Source: Argentina anserina (taxonomy: Eukaryota > Streptophyta > Magnoliopsida > Rosales > Rosaceae). Taken from it: 64,000 nt of DNA. Position 1 is the stretch's first letter. Every line of letters starts with the position of its first letter. This document shows positions 12,353-23,553 of the stretch, in pieces. The stretch spans positions 12,357,001 to 12,421,000 of the forward strand of contig NC_065874.1 in the NCBI RefSeq assembly GCF_933775445.1. The letters are read 5' to 3'. The translations under genes and the position numbers were made by a program. The notes beneath the pieces are model-generated. The model ran no database searches and was not told where the DNA came from. It saw only the letters and a program-made list of their open reading frames with translations.

Positions 12353-12863
12353 ATGGCTTTCCTCATTTCTAAAGCTCACCAACTGCCTTCTTTCTCATCA
12401 GAGTCTGATCTGCAGAAGCAGCATCACTCAAAAGATGGTGATGATCAAGTACATAGTGCTCCATCACAAGCCAGCTATACTTGAAGTCCTCCTCCAATTC
12501 TAAAGCAGCAGCTGCCTTAGACAGACACTTGGTTCTGAGACGGATCCGCCACCATAAGAACTTGAGAAAGGTCAAAACAGCTATTCAAACTCTGAGTTGA
12601 AGGCTGCTACTTCTCCTACTACTGGCATGACCTCATGGTTAGACCGGGATTTCTCTTCCCCATAGTTGATCTACTACGTACTTTGTTGATCAATTAGAAC
12701 ATCTTGTAGTTCTTGACCATATGATGTATGAAACCCTCTTATCAATTGTGGGTCATGAACATGAACATGAACATGAACAACCTTGCAAGACTATTGATGA
12801 GGGCTCTATGAATGAAGCTGAAGCCTTTGCTGCTAATTGTTGGTTCTTCACTGTGGCTTAAAC
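12353..12863 (+). pseudogene. Decayed gene-like segment, family unknown
   Basis: Several plus-strand stretches read like protein but lie in different frames. From ATG 12353 the frame gives about 45 residues starting MAFLISKAHQLPSFSS before a stop. A second block near 12500-12597 reads SKAAAALDRHLVLRRIRHH then KNLRKVKTAIQTLS. A third near 12677-12863 reads FVDQLEHLVVLDHMMYETLL, then a His-Glu repeat and FAANCWFFTVA before TAA. I do not recognise the family. Either introns and small indels break a small gene, or it is a degraded copy. The composition is less AT-rich than the flanks. The minus strand is open across part of it (12575-12369), which I take to be a shadow. Confidence 0.35.
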
Positions 12864-12870
12864 TAGTTAT

Positions 12871-14160
12871 AATGCTATATTGAACCCGTACTAATTACTC
12901 TAAAATAAGTATTCCATAACATGGGATTAATATTTAGAAACCCTAGCTAAGAAGCTAGAGTGCGACCCCTAATCCATCGACATGGTTTCGCTAGTGCATT
13001 TGACACTTGAACGTATTTGCAAGAGCTTTGATTAAACGTGTGTCTGCAATAGCGATTGATCTTAATTTTCTAACAGAGAACTCCAAAAGACTGGGACTGG
13101 AGACGTGCTTGCATTGAAAGTGAGAGAATAAATGTCCTTTTGATCATTTGGACTTTGAAAGTTTTTCAAATTTTAGATGCCTTTCCAAAAAACACAATGA
13201 TTGCTCACCTAACATGTGTTGATTTAGCGGACCAGAATGATCGAGAAGCAAAGTTTCATTTGCCAATTTCATATCTGTTGTTGGCTAGCTCCCTCTTCTC
13301 CTCTATTGAATTGTTTCCATGCTGTTACATGCACATATATAGTTAAATCCTTGTGTAAGTTCTTTAGTTGTTGCTGGTTTTTGTTTATATCATTAGGAAA
13401 AAGACTAGAATGAACACATACAAAACAGCTTGCAAATTGGTGAGCTGTCTATCAAAGTGTGACGCACAGGAACTTCATCAGACGATAATCAAATATACAG
13501 GTAGTACGTTTGTTAGGGGTTGGTGATTTGTGAAGACATCATTCTTCGGCCAAAATCAAAGATGTATGTACTTCAATATTCTGGTGTTACATGTAGAACT
13601 ATATATAATTAGTTTCATCGAAGTTAGTGATTAAGAAAGAATACTTACTCATCCTTAGTTTAATAGCAAGAGTTGAAATCAAAGGAAGGTTTCTTCATTG
13701 TTTAAACATCAAGCTCTAAGGTTAAATTCAACCATAGTAAACAGTTTACTGTAAACTATAATCATACTACTATTGTGAGATCCTTGAGAAAAATAGGGAC
13801 AGTGTAATGATGATCTACGTGAAATTCTACTACATACTGTATATAATACGAATCAATTTAACCAAATTAACCTGTATCTCACCATGGTGAACATTATCAT
13901 ACCCTTAATATACACACACTGCGATTTCATTTCTTTACAAAAGTTTCATATAACACAAGTAATTAGTGATATCAGACCAATCTAGCAGTTCAGATAGTGC
14001 CCTCCTCCGAAAGACGATTCACATACGAGGCAGATATCTAAAGCCCAATTGATTGATTCTAAGGCCTTCATGAATTTCGTCTGGGTTTTCTCATAAGCCC
14101 TGGTCCATATCATTATCAGAGCTTGAGTTGCGAAACGAGTTCAATGTTTACCGTTGTCAC
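12871..14160. other. Intergenic DNA, nothing assignable
   Basis: No gene, repeat with clear ends, or RNA gene is visible. The 68-codon frame at 13140-13346 has no recognisable features. Confidence 0.4.
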
Positions 14161-14439
14161 TTAGGGTACGTTTGTTACCTGGGTTTGGATTGAACTGGAC
14201 TACCTTACACACAAAAATAAGCTGAAACCCACGTTTGGTGAAAACACGGGATTTCATTTAATGAGCTTACGCAGTCCCCGCGTCCCTCATATTTCGGCTT
14301 ACGGAGCGGCCCCAAAATTGGGGGGACTCCATAAGCTTTCGCTGCAGAAGAAAAACGTATGGAACTTCGTCTCACTCAGCTCTGGTGCTCTCTCACTCAT
14401 CGACTCTCTCACACCCCCCCCCCCCCCCATTCCAGGTTC

Positions 14440-14503
<64 letters not shown>
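14440..14503. repeat. (CT)n microsatellite
   Basis: About 64 bases of pure CT dinucleotide, preceded by a 16-base C-run (14413-14428). The short Ser-Leu and Arg-Glu reading frames across it are artefacts. The position upstream of leader-like sequence in the Harbinger-like element recalls the CT tracts of plant 5' leaders. Confidence 0.9.
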
Positions 14504-14507
<4 letters not shown>

Positions 14508-14879
14508 TCGTCTTCACCCTTGCTCTATCTTGAATTTTTTTTCTCGATCTGGTATGGGTTAAAATAGATTGATTTACTTGACTATTGTTTATGGGTTGTG
14601 TTTATTTGATTGATTGATGAATGATTCTTGGTCTGAGTAGCTTGATTTGATATGAATTCATGAGTTTCATAGCTAGGTCGTCTTCTTGATCTGGGTTGCT
14701 TGATCTGATTTCAATTATATATGTATGAATAAAATGGAGTTCTCTTAATATGCTAGGCTGTATCAAGCCGAAATTAGAGGACTCTTCTGTTTATGGGGGG
14801 TGCATAATGAACACATGTTTGATTGGAATATGCTTGGCAGTCACTGATAAACACTCAATCAAGACTAGTAGTTGCATCC

Positions 14880-15713
14880 TCTGAAAATGATTCCTCCAGT
14901 GACACCGTACTTGGCTTGGATGCAATTTGCATTGAGGTCCCAACTGATGATGTTCGTGTGGGAGATTATTCAATTGCATTATGTAAGATAGTATTTCTCT
15001 TATGGCTGTGTCATCTGCTAACAGAATTCTCAAGGATACCATCTCACCCAAGTCCTTGGTCAAATTTTGAACAGCCAGAAAGAGTAAGAGTTTCAATAGC
15101 TTTCAACTTGGAGAAAGTCACTGGGAGCTCCCTGAGCATCTTACAGTCTTGAAGATTTACCAAATCAAGTCTTTCAAGATCTACAATGGACTTGTGAACC
15201 TTGGACAAACTTTTACAGCCTTGTAGTATCAACTTCTCGAGGTTCGGAAGCTTTGAAAAGTCTGGTGATTGTATCAAGTAATGAGAATGACTTAGATTTA
15301 GGATCTTCAGCTTCTTAAGCATCTGTTGGAGAAAATAAAAAGTTCCGAATTCAATAAAATGCAGAGCAAATAAGAACTTGATGTCAGCATGTACCAAGTA
15401 TACTGAAATAATTATATTTTGTGTTCGGATATTGTACCCTTGATTCCGTCCAAATTTGTACAAGTTTGCTGTATTGCAGGTCAATAACAACTGCATTTGG
15501 TAGATTGAAATTGTTTGGCAGGAATCTAAGAGGCAACCCATGCCAACACAACCACCTTAAAATGTTAAAGAGATGCTCATAGCCTACACTGAGCTGCACA
15601 AATTTGAGTTCAAGCAATCTTAATCTCTTCATATTTGCAAATGCCTGTGTACCGAAGCTAGTCTTATTAGATTCTAACAAACTTAGGGTGAGTCCTTGAA
15701 CTTCTTCAGTTCC
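14880..15713 (-). pseudogene. TIR-NBS-LRR resistance gene fragment (LRR start)
   Basis: Two exons of a plant TNL disease-resistance gene are readable on the minus strand. Exon one (15713-15438, 92 codons) follows a good acceptor (TTAACAG) and starts GTEEVQGLTLSLLESN, the usual junction between the NB-ARC and LRR regions. It continues with FANMKRLRLLELKFVQL, LRWLCWHGLPLRFLPNNF and VVIDLQYSKLVQIW. Donor GTACAA at 15437 and acceptor CAACAG at 15323 join it in frame to MLKKLKILNLSHSHYL, then LRR units with PNLEKLILQGCKSL, LVNLQDCKMLRELP and AIETLTLSGCSKF. One extra C near 15053 shifts the frame. The LRR then continues as EMVSLRILLADDTAIREI before decaying. TIR and NB-ARC domains are absent from the adjoining sequence, so it cannot encode a receptor. 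It lies entirely inside the Harbinger-like element 14164-16575. Confidence 0.8.
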
Positions 15714-17031
15714 CTGTTAACAAAAGGCAGCCTATAAGAAAATAGTCGTGCATGTCAAAGTAATAAACACAGATGAACCACAGTTAGGACAAGCCACCAT
15801 TTGCTAGGATGAACTCATTTTGTACTACTAGATTAGCATTGATGTCTTTTGTACTTTCTTAACATGTAAAATGCTAATTGAGAATTCAGTTTCCATTGTT
15901 GTATTAATTGGTGGACTTGTTTGTGTAAACTATTACTCTTATTTTGTAATCTATGAACTTGTGGCTTACTATTTCATCTTTTTTTTTGTGGAGATTCATA
16001 GAACTTCCTCAGGTCCTTCCTTAGAGAAGGGAAAAGGGCTGGATACATGTGTGCATATGTGTAAGAATGGGGTGGAAATACTGGAATTGTCTTTCATCTT
16101 TCTTTTGGATATATAATTTGTACTTGTGAATATATTAATGTATTTTTATTTATTGAAATCAGTTTCATCTTCAGTAAACTTGTTTTGATTATAGAAACTT
16201 TTTTTTTTGAGAAAAAAAATCAAAATGCCTTCACATCATACCAACTTGAGGCACATCCTCCCTACAACCATTCATGAATTACATATATAGACAACCATAA
16301 ATCACTACATATGAATTCAACCTTCAAGAATATTTCTTTTTCATCCTGGCCAAACAAAAGATATAACCAACAGTAACAAAATATTTGAGTTACAAAATTT
16401 AGTCTAGTGCATCATCAAACGTAGGATTGGACTATTCTGACTGTTCTGTTCTTTAGTCCGAAACAGTACCAAACCTGGGTTAGGGATTACTGCAGTACAA
16501 TCCGAAGCTTGCATACTCCGGGACTGTTATAAGAAATAGTCCTGACTTAGACAGTCCTGGGTAACAAACGTGCCCTTAGAGTCTTTTTATGTTCATTAGG
16601 GTACGTTTGTTTCACAGTACTATCACTGCTCTCCTTATTTTTTATCAGAGCCTACTTTCATCAACCCCAGCTTAATTTATCTCATGCATGACCCATGTTT
16701 GGTGGAATTGAGTGCTCATTTGAGCTTGAACTAAAATGACCGCAAAACTCAAGTTGAAAAAACCAAGATTTTTTGTAAATATAACAGTAGAGCAACAACA
16801 AATAAGATCAACTACGAATTTTCTAGAAAATAGTAATACATCAAACTTCAAGAACCAATCAAGTTTTTGATTACTCAATCAAACATGGATACCCATCTCA
16901 CTATGAACAGATTCCAATCAAGCATGCTTACCCATTATCAACATTTAAATTTGACCACCAAGAGCATCAATTGTGTTGCTTTACCTTCCTCCCATCAAAC
17001 CCAACATCATGTTTTCCAAATAGATCGAACC

Positions 17032-17230
17032 AAATTAAGAAGAAGATTGTAAGAAAACTCATGCCAACACCATGTTCATCTCCATTCCTTCATAAGATAG
17101 AAAAGACTGATGAAGATTAAAACCCAAAATTGAATCTAAAGAAACAAAATTGAATATAGGTTTTTTCATGAAATCCCTTTTTCAGGATGGAGCTTGAGAT
17201 TTGAAATATATTAGAGAGAGAGAGAGAGAC

Positions 17231-17263
<33 letters not shown>

Positions 17264-17330
17264 TGAAACAGGGAAGAAGAGAATGGAAGATAGAAGGAAA
17301 TTCAGTTTTGAGAGGAAAATGATTTGATGA
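17032..17330 (+). repeat. Direct repeat, left copy (about 300 bp)
   Basis: This stretch reappears at 21410-21670 in the same orientation. Shared strings include ATTAAGAAGAAGATTGTAAG, CATGCCAACACCATGTTCAT and AAACAGGGAAGAAGA. The left copy has gained an (AG)n microsatellite at 17213-17262 that the right copy lacks. The repeat brackets retroelement-like DNA and is much longer than any target-site duplication. Confidence 0.8.
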
Positions 17331-17439
17331 AGCGTTTTAAAGCCATCAAAAAACTCTGTAAAATCTTCATTAGTAGTATAAGCAAGCAGGGTATCGTTAC
17401 AAACCGGAGATCTAATGTCATAGTAGATTAACAAATTAA

Positions 17440-20400
17440 GTATCAAATATTTGGTTTAAAGGTTTTGGAATTTGGTTTTCGAAATAAAAAAAATAAAACA
17501 GAAAATAATTACACATATATACACGTGGTCAATCAATCCACACACAACATTCACCAAACAAACTACACACAAGCATAGAATTCGAAATCCTTCTCATTAT
17601 GGCAAACATGCATGGATACTTCACAAATTACTAATAATCGATTTGCAATTAGGCCTTCGAGATTATTTAATCACGTAAGACACTTAATACATTCAAGAAT
17701 AGCTTCGAGCCTTACTCAAAATCTAACATAACAACCTAACATGCATACTTCTAGCATCATAGAAAGAGCAATCATGTTCATGACACAAGTCTTTTAATCG
17801 AAACCTAGGAATCATGCAATGCTTCGAGCACACATAACTTCTAAGCAAAAGTTTAGTGAATCACACATAAAAGCAAAAACCATATAGTCTATTTCGAGCA
17901 TCCTACAAAAGTTACTGATTTTTGGTTGATTTTAATTAACACGTGCATCTAACTCGAGTATAGAACACACACATCGTTGTAAGAACACACTGAAAATTAT
18001 CTAAGTAACAAACAAAGGAACATGTAGCAACATAAATCCTTGAAAGAATTCAAAACCAATACTCATATACAATTTGAAAATATTTCATCAATACAAAAGT
18101 ATTTTGAAAATTGTACTAAACCAAAAACAAGATTCAAACACACACACAAACATCATAAGGTTCGAAACAAAGAGATAAACTATAGAGTTACACTTTGCAA
18201 TATTCCTTCAAGGCTTCAAACAAAGAGAACGTAGTAGCTTCCTCCATTTATGAATGAACGTAGTAGCTTCGAGCTTTGGAGTAGAGAAGATTATAAAATG
18301 ATGGAGTTTCGACCTATGTGTTTGGTGGATGAAGAATGGTGTTTAGGGCAGGCTTTGACTTAATTTTGGTGAAATATTGACGACCCTCTCTTTTGATTTC
18401 ATGCTCCAATATACATGAAAAGATATGACTCCCACTTTTTCACATAACCCTTGGATTAAATGAAGATCAATGGTTGAGATAATTCAGCAGAATCCAAAAT
18501 ACCTCTGTGTAATGTTTTCGTCATAACTCTCGCTAGAAAATAGCTATTGAAGTGATTCCAATAGCATATGAAACTCGGCTTAGAGGGCTTTCGATCCATA
18601 TATGGCACAGTTTCAGAGAGTCGTCAAAATTGGATGACGTGCACATGCATATTTCTGATTCTGATAAGGGTTGGACTTTAATTGCATATCTTCTTTCTCT
18701 TTTTAATTTTGGTTTGTTTTGCACGAATTTATCATCAATTATACTTTGGAAATCCATATCCAACTTGGATTTGCACTATTTGATCTCATCAACTTATCTC
18801 TCCATGTCCACATTGAATTTGTCTTTCCTGAAAGGAATAAGAAAGTTAAACTTGCGTTTCTTTCACAAAGATAGTACACAATTGAGTCAAGACTCTCCCT
18901 TAACACATAAATTATCTCTATGACTCAAAAACATAAGAATAAAGGTCACACAAGACTTAGAATGAGGTAAATAAGCATTATAAATGTAGCACTTTGTACT
19001 TCTATCAACTATCCCACACTTAGCTTTTGCTAGTCTCTTAGCAAAACACATAACAAAACAAAACAAGACTCTAAACTGATTTTATTGTCCTAACACATGT
19101 CTCAAAAATCTTTACTCTCATGGCATCAAGAATAACACTCAACTAAAATCAACAAGTAGAATTCGAGGGTTAATTAACATGTAGGTCTTATAGAACAAGT
19201 AAGACATGACTAGAACAATGGTGATATTAAGCTCAACATGTTTCAAAAAAGTTCAAATTCATTCCTCACAAGATATGCACTCATATTTCTCTCAAAATCA
19301 TGGCTCATGCTTAAAAGTTCTTCACACACAGAATCATATATGAATTGAAAGCACATAGTGAAATCAATTCAAAAATCTCACGAATGATACCAATCACATG
19401 CACAAATGGACCAAAACCATATGCTTACTCTTGAGAAACAATCTCTACAGATCAAATGCTACTTATCTTAAAAATCATGCGGATCTTTGTGAAAGGTTGT
19501 AACAAGGCTTAGCTAAGGATATGAAATTTTTATCAAGGAATCACAAAGGTCATCCTAAAGACTTATCATAACATAAACATATTTTCTTATGTCACCAAAC
19601 ACCATCAAAACCCAAATATCATCTTGTTGGGCCTAAGCTTCATTCTAACCATGTGAAAACAGACAAAGACTATAGTAGAACGATTTTGTGCCTTAAAAAA
19701 ACAAACAAAACTCCAATTTCACTTCAAAAAAACTCATCTCTCACTTCTTTTGCTGAAATGTATTCTTTTTTTCTTCTTTTTTTTATCACAATTCTTTTTT
19801 TTCCTTTTCACGGCAAAAATTCATAAATTCATTTCGATCACCCCACATTTGTATCACATCATCACTCCATATTAAAACCAAAATTAAGCTCTGCTAAGCC
19901 TCGATGACAAAGATAGAGATATAACTATACTAAACAAGGTAGTAACATGTTGGTGATGAAAGAAAATGTTTAACGTATGCACAAAATGGTTAACTAAGGA
20001 GTCTCAAGCCTAGCACAAATAGGGATACATGACTGTTTAGCATAAAGTGGTGGTGATTCTAGAAAAATCCAACAATCATTTTCAAAATCAGAGCATATTA
20101 TGATATAATATCTCAACAATCAACAAGAGTAAGCTCTAGTAAATTCTAGAGTCAATTAAAGAGGTATGACATGCAAATTGTTCAAGTAGAAAGATAATGA
20201 GGTGACAAACAACATAGCCAAGAATATATCGATTAAGCACTCTATATGAATCAAACTTGTTTTAGCATGCTCATTCTGTACCAATATTTCAATTCCTGAT
20301 CTACTACAAGTTCGTACAATTTTCAACATAATCAATTAACAAACGAATAACAATTAAGCACCATTTTAATCTTGTGATCATCAATCAACCATAATTTCAA

Positions 20401-21407
20401 AGATTATACTCATCCTAGACAGTTAAGGACACCTAAGACTGGAAAGAAAACAAAACAAAACAAACATTTTTTTCTGACATTTTTTATATTTTTTTCTAAC
20501 TCTAACAAACAAATGAACCCTTCCACCACACTTGAATTATGCATTGACCACAATGAATGACAATATATAATGCAATGGACGACAAAATCATAGAAGAAGG
20601 AAATTAAGAAACAAGAATGAGAAAAATGTTCACAGTCCAACAACCTGCATTCCAGCCTTCATAAGATTTGCATGTGATCTCGGATCAGTAAGGCACCAAT
20701 AGAGATAGAAAGCTGATGTTACTAGCTTTTCAAGCATATAAAGCACATCTGCTAACTATAAATTAGGAGAAAGTTATGTCCCTGCAAAGTTGTAAGGAAA
20801 AACAGGTTCATATAATCCGAAACTGGAATGACCTTTACCTATTTATACCTGCATGGAAACGTAATCTGAATAAAAGTTGAAGTTGACACTACAAGCTTTC
20901 CAAAGGTATGTGGCAAGACTACCCAGATTGGCCGGAAGGGCTCCCTGTTTTGCCATTTTCCGGCTGCATATGCAAGAGTTCTGAATTTCTGACACAACCC
21001 TACTTCCTCAATGTTTATCGAAAACTAACTCACATACGCACACAACACATCAAAAGGTACAAAAAAAAAACTAGCTAAATAAAAGGATAAAAGGTAGAGA
21101 AGAGAAATTGGGTTGCCTCCCAAGTCCCAACAACTGCTTAAGTTTATAGTCCTTTAGCCTAGACTCTTCACTTCTAATCAAGTTGTGGGCGATTCCTCTT
21201 ATAGAGGAACCTCCTCTACGACATGCTTCTCAAAAGCCTCATAATATGGCTTTAAACGATAGCCATTCACCTTGAACTCACTACATGTTGTATCACTTTT
21301 TTAATCTTTATATCACCATGAAGGAAAGCGTTAGTGACTATAAATGGTCCAATTCATCTAGAATGTAATTTACTAGGAAAAAGTTAGTAATATAATCATC
21401 TATAACT
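17440..21407. mobile_element. Retroelement-like filler (possible Tat/Ogre-type gypsy remnant)
   Basis: About 4 kb without coding frames. Recurrent CTTCGAGC/TTCGAA strings (17700-18270), the phrase CCCACACTTAGCTTTTGCTA near 19013 and GGGTTGCCTCCCAAG near 21110 are of the kind I associate with non-coding regions and LTRs of large plant Ty3/gypsy elements. No gag or pol domain is detectable, and no LTR pair or primer-binding site was found. The assignment is recollection of style rather than proof, and the orientation is unresolved. Confidence 0.35.
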
Positions 21408-21409
21408 GA

Positions 21410-21670
21410 ATTAAGAAGAAGATTGTAAGGAAACTCATCATGCCAACACCATGTTCATGTCCATTCCTTCATATGATAGAAAATACTGATGAAGATGAAA
21501 ATCCAGAATCGAATCTAAAGAAACATAATTGAATATAGGTCGCTTTCCAAAAATCCTTTTTTTCGGGTTAGAGCTTGAGATTTGAAATATATCAGGAAGA
21601 GAGATGAAACAGGGAAGAAGATAATTGAAGATAGAAGGAAATTCAGCTTCGGGAGGAAAAGGAGGGCGGC
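21410..21670 (+). repeat. Direct repeat, right copy
   Basis: Second copy of 17032-17330, in the same orientation, with ATTAAGAAGAAGATTGTAAG at its start. It continues into the right terminal part of the Harbinger-like element (21671-21903). Differences between copies are scattered single bases plus absence of the (AG)n tract. Confidence 0.8.
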
Positions 21671-21915
21671 GACGAAAGAGAGAGAGAAGAGAAGAGATAG
21701 AATTGAGAAGTAAAAGAAGAATGAAATTTGGTCTTGCAAAATTCCATGCTTTTTAAGGTCGTTGTGTACGACAAGTTTTTCAGGTTTTTGGGATTCCTCA
21801 ATCCCATATGACAGAGTCCCAAGTGCTACCAAACATGGGTTTGTTTAAATAAGATTAAGCAAGGTGGGCCACAAAAGTCTACCCACATATAACAAATGTC
21901 TCCTTAATCTCCTAT

Positions 21916-23553
21916 TGTCGCATCCTGCTTTCGCAAGTGTCTATCGTGGGTATCATTGGTTATATGAGTTATTAGGAGATTCAGGACACATTTTGAACTC
22001 CCTAGCCCAAGACTGAAATTGATTGAGGACAATAACCAATAACAATACAAGCGAACACAAAAATGAATGAGGTTCAGTCAAAATAATTGACCTACGTCCT
22101 CCAATGATGGTGATGGTGGATCCAATAAACAAGAAGAAAATTACAACTGAAGAACAATTTGATTCTTTCACACTCTTAAATAATCTCTATTCTCACAACC
22201 TAAGTTCTAACATTAGAGAATTCTCTAAATCACCCAAACACTCAAAAAAGCTTGTAATTCTCTTGATATATGAACTCTCAATTGATCCACAACAGATCAT
22301 ACTCACATAATTCATCTAAACGTAGAGCCTCCCCCAAGTGATATACTCACCCTTGACATCTCTGCTCCCTTAACCAATAGATACGATCTCTTGGGATGAT
22401 CGCCTCGACGTTCCATGTTTCGTCGATCACACTTAAAACCATCTTTCTGATGTCCTATTTATACTCACAATGTGTCAAACTTATAATAAGATTAGGATTC
22501 ATAATATGAATTCCTAAACCTTCACTTCAAAAGAATACTCTAAGAATCCTAAATACACTAGAATAGCGTACCCAAACCTTCAAAAGTAATGAATTCAAAA
22601 CAGACAAGAAATAAATTTTGAGTCGCAATCTAACATGAGATTCATACATATGTGGGATTGCTCAAGGATCAGGGATTGTGGGAGCATATGTGTGCTGCCT
22701 TTCTGAGTTCAGGCAAGCCGACCCGGTTAAGTTTGGGGAGCTTGTCGCTAGTCAAGGACTCGATGCTAAAGAAGAGATTAGGCTATCGTACACAAATTGG
22801 TCGGGGTTTGGAGTCAATCCCTGATGAGTCAAAGGCAGGGTGAAATCAGTGCATTGCCCCGTTGGATAAGACTGGATCCTAGGTGATGGAGTGTCACATG
22901 GACCAAGTGTGACAACCGAATGGGTAGGTCTGTGACAAGTGGTATCAGAGCCGCTCTGATATCATTGTTGTTGTGTCGCTAAGCGCTCACATGTGTCACC
23001 GTGTCACCAGATACGGGGGTTTCCGCGAGTGGAGTCAAGTAGGTAGGGTGCCTCCAAGGGGAGGACTGAATAAGATATTCGGCGTGAAGCTTTGTTGCGC
23101 GATCTTTGGGAATGTTTTTCATCTCTTAGGCATCGTGGGCTTATGTGGGATACGCGTGCCATAGTGGGGATGCCATGTACGAGGACGTCACATGGGGGAG
23201 GATGTCCTGTCCCGCTTTCGAGAGTGTCTATCGTGAGTATTGCTTGTTGTATGAGCTTTATGCATATGTGATATTGTTCCAGGACCAGGGAGTGTGGGAG
23301 CATATGTGTGCTGCCCTTCGAAGTTTAGGCATGCCAATCCGGTTAAGTTCAGGGAGCTTATCGCTAGTTAAAGACATGACGCTGAAGAAGAGATTAGGCG
23401 ATCCCTCCAAACTGGTCAGGGTCTGGAGCCGATCCCTTGATAAGCCCAAGACATGGCGAAACCAGTGCATTGCTCCGTTGGATAAGGCTAGCTTCTAGGT
23501 GATGGAGCGCCGCATGGACCAAGTGTGGCAGCCAAATGGCTAGGTCTATGACA
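21916..23553 (+). mobile_element. TRIM-type retrotransposon with two LTRs
   Basis: Two direct repeats end alike (GGTCTGTGACA at 22937 and GGTCTATGACA at 23553) and begin alike (TGTCGCATCCTGCTTTCG at 21916 and TGTCCTGTCCCGCTTTCG at 23203). Just after the left LTR is TGGTATCAGAGCC (from 22940), the primer-binding site for initiator tRNA-Met. Just before the right LTR is the polypurine tract GGGGGAGGA (23194-23202). The LTR is 351 bp (right copy) and the internal region only 265 bp, so it is a terminal-repeat retrotransposon in miniature with no coding capacity. The flanks CCTAT and CATAT are a plausible 5-bp duplication with one mismatch. The left LTR is split by a 666-bp insertion (21970-22635). 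Confidence 0.85.
21970..22635 (-). mobile_element. Insertion in the left TRIM LTR, probable solo LTR
   Basis: Comparison with the intact right LTR shows 666 extra bases here, flanked by TGAGT (21965-21969) and TGAGA (22636-22640). Read on the minus strand it begins TGTTAGATTGCGACTC and contains a TATA-like AGTATAAATAGG near 22460, as LTR promoters do. The far end does not finish in the canonical CA, so the solo-LTR reading is an inference. Its short open frames have no recognisable content. Confidence 0.5.

Larger units (their letters stand above)
14164..16575. mobile_element. Harbinger-like element carrying an LRR gene fragment
   Basis: The left end GGGTACGTTTGTTACCTGGG matches the reversed right end GGGCACGTTTGTTACCCAGG at 17 of 20 bases. 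Both ends are flanked by TTA (14161-14163 and 16576-16578), the 3-bp target duplication typical of PIF/Harbinger elements. The 2412-bp interior has no transposase. It holds a C-run (14413-14428), a long (CT)n tract (about 14440-14503), a pyrimidine-rich leader-like stretch, and on the minus strand part of a TIR-NBS-LRR gene (15713 to about 14880). This is the structure of a gene-capturing (Pack-type) transposon. A longer Harbinger element that lost its transposase, or chance insertion of ends around an older pseudogene, are the alternatives. A 3-bp duplication alone is weak evidence; the inverted ends carry the case. Confidence 0.65.
16599..21903. mobile_element. Second Harbinger-like element, disrupted
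   Basis: It starts 23 bp after the previous element with the same terminal string GGGTACGTTTGTT. The reversed right end is GGAGACATTTGTT (10 of 13 match), and both ends are flanked by TTA (16596-16598 and 21904-21906). Similarity of the two ends continues inward: CCCATGTTTGGTGGAATTGAG (left) resembles the reversed CCCATGTTTGGTAGCACTTG (right). The interior is interrupted by about 4 kb of retroelement-like sequence bracketed by a 300-bp direct repeat. No transposase frame is seen. Borders rest on short, diverged ends. Confidence 0.5.

Noticed and set aside
14299..14567. Ser-Leu and Arg-Glu repeat proteins
   Set aside because: They are translations of the (CT)n microsatellite in different frames.
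14823..15152. 109-codon plus-strand frame
   Set aside because: It is antisense to the TNL fragment, whose LRR pattern is unmistakable on the minus strand.
18552..18923. 123-codon plus-strand frame
   Set aside because: It lies in retroelement-like filler, is hydrophobic by base composition only, and resembles no protein known to me.
21916..23553. Cassandra-type TRIM (5S rRNA promoter in LTR)
   Set aside because: The LTR shows no 5S rRNA-like A-box/C-box text, so it is a TRIM of another family.
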